Below are positions 5,262-5,695 of a stretch of 5,695 bases of DNA, in pieces. Origin of the DNA: Holdemanella sp. MSK.7.32. Its GTDB lineage: Bacteria; Bacillota_I; Bacilli_A; Erysipelotrichales; Erysipelotrichaceae. The stretch lies in contig NZ_JANFYN010000077.1 in the NCBI RefSeq assembly GCF_024460475.1, positions 1 through 5,695 of the forward strand, read 5' to 3'. Under the pieces are notes generated by a model, which saw only the letters and a list, made by a program, of their open reading frames with translations, was not told the DNA's origin and did no database searches. Position numbers and translations under genes: made by a program. The stretch's first letter is position 1. Each line of letters opens with the position of its first letter.

Positions 5262-5621
5262 ATGACAATCGAAGAATGTTATGTAAAAATGGGAGCAAAC
5301 TATCAAGATGTTATTAAGCGTTTGCCAAGTGCTAAAATGATTGAAAAGTTCGCTTTGAAATTTAAAGATGATACTAGTTTTCAAGAATTAGAAACGGCTT
5401 TGAATGAAAAACAAGTCGAATTGGCTTTTCGAGCCGCTCATACTTTAAAAGGAGTATGCATGAACTTAGGGTTTGATCATTTGTATAAGCCTAGTTTTGA
5501 AATTACAGAGAGTTTGCGTGCAGGAAACTTGGAATTAGGTTTACAACAGTTTGGTGCAGTCAAAGAGCAATATACTAAAACAATTGATGCTTTAAATGAA
5601 TTTGTTTTAGAAAATGAATAG
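5262..5621 (+). CDS. Single-domain histidine phosphotransfer (Hpt) protein
   Basis: At 119 residues it is essentially one Hpt four-helix bundle. The phosphoacceptor motif AAHTLKGVCMNLG (58-70) has His60 as the phosphorylated residue, followed by the usual Lys63-Gly64. Predicted helices surround it (about 24-34, 40-66, 71-87 and 90-116). Such proteins relay phosphate between receiver domains of hybrid kinases and response regulators in the cytosol. No kinase or receiver domain is encoded in the window, so it is an orphan here. It has its own upstream gap and a downstream terminator, so it is probably transcribed alone or with a gene beyond the right edge. Similar small Hpt proteins are common in Firmicutes. 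Partners cannot be inferred. Confidence 0.9.
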   Translation: MTIEECYVKMGANYQDVIKRLPSAKMIEKFALKFKDDTSFQELETALNEKQVELAFRAAHTLKGVCMNLGFDHLYKPSFEITESLRAGNLELGLQQFGAVKEQYTKTIDALNEFVLENE

Positions 5622-5643
5622 AATCTCTTAGGGGGTTCTATTT
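5616..5643 (+). terminator. Weak hairpin overlapping the Hpt stop codon
   Basis: TAGAATCTC (5619-5627) can pair with GGGGTTCTA (5632-5640) around a TTAG loop, with two G-T pairs. The stem can extend outward by A-T pairs at 5617-5618 with 5641-5642. The following T run is only TTT then CG, so termination would be weak. It could instead protect the 3' end or form an attenuator with the next hairpin. Confidence 0.4.
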
Positions 5644-5653
5644 CGTATTATAG

Positions 5654-5689
5654 AACTAGAAGTTATTCAAGTAATAATTCTAGTTTTTT
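5654..5689 (+). terminator. Rho-independent terminator after the Hpt gene
   Basis: AACTAGAA (5654-5661) pairs with TTCTAGTT (5678-5685). After one bulged G, TTATT (5663-5667) pairs with AATAA (5673-5677), leaving the loop CAAGT. TTTT, A, A and TTTT follow at the window's end. The stem is long and AT-rich but has a good T tract. Confidence 0.78.
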
Positions 5690-5695
5690 ATTTTA

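Noticed and set aside
5257..5265. Two-codon upstream frame ATG GAA TGA overlapping the Hpt start
   Set aside because: Its ATG is only 3 bases from the AGGA core, too close for good initiation. It is most likely chance, although the overlap could affect initiation.

Overview
The window looks like ordinary chromosome from a low-GC, AT-rich Gram-positive (Firmicutes) bacterium. The signs are strong GGAGG-type ribosome binding sites, short intergenic gaps, U-tract hairpin terminators and AT-rich codons. The gene set (Rpn-type nuclease tail, iron alcohol dehydrogenase, aldehyde dehydrogenase, UPF0237/UPF0210 pair, orphan Hpt protein) fits anaerobic gut or oral Firmicutes such as Erysipelotrichia or Clostridia. 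That placement is an inference; no rRNA or other marker gene is present.

Layout, all genes on the + strand. (1) Bases 1-331 hold the C-terminal end of a probable Rpn/PD-(D/E)XK nuclease-family protein, with a GIEQ tetrapeptide repeat, closed by a good terminator at 335-362. (2) A promoter near 367-395 lies within a duplicated 15-bp dyad-like motif. It starts a tightly spaced run of five genes: iron-containing alcohol dehydrogenase (425-1627), class-3-like aldehyde dehydrogenase (1630-2976), an acidic protein of unknown function (2993-3478), a UPF0237 ACT-domain protein (3490-3759) and a UPF0210/DUF711 PFL-like protein (3772-5127). Gaps are 2, 16, 11 and 12 bases, and no terminator is seen until 5134-5156. 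(3) A 134-base AT-rich gap leads to a single-domain histidine phosphotransfer (Hpt) protein (5262-5621). Two hairpins follow it, the second a convincing terminator.

The first two enzymes make a plausible two-step alcohol-aldehyde-acid interconversion module. The ACT/UPF0210 pair is a widely conserved duo whose biochemical role is, to my knowledge, not established. An internal promoter candidate inside the unknown gene could let the pair be expressed separately. I see no CRISPR, phage, insertion sequence or obviously novel multi-gene system. The points most worth a second look are the duplicated operator-like motif at the alcohol dehydrogenase promoter, the unknown acidic gene with its internal strong ribosome binding site, and the uncharacterised ACT/UPF0210 pair.
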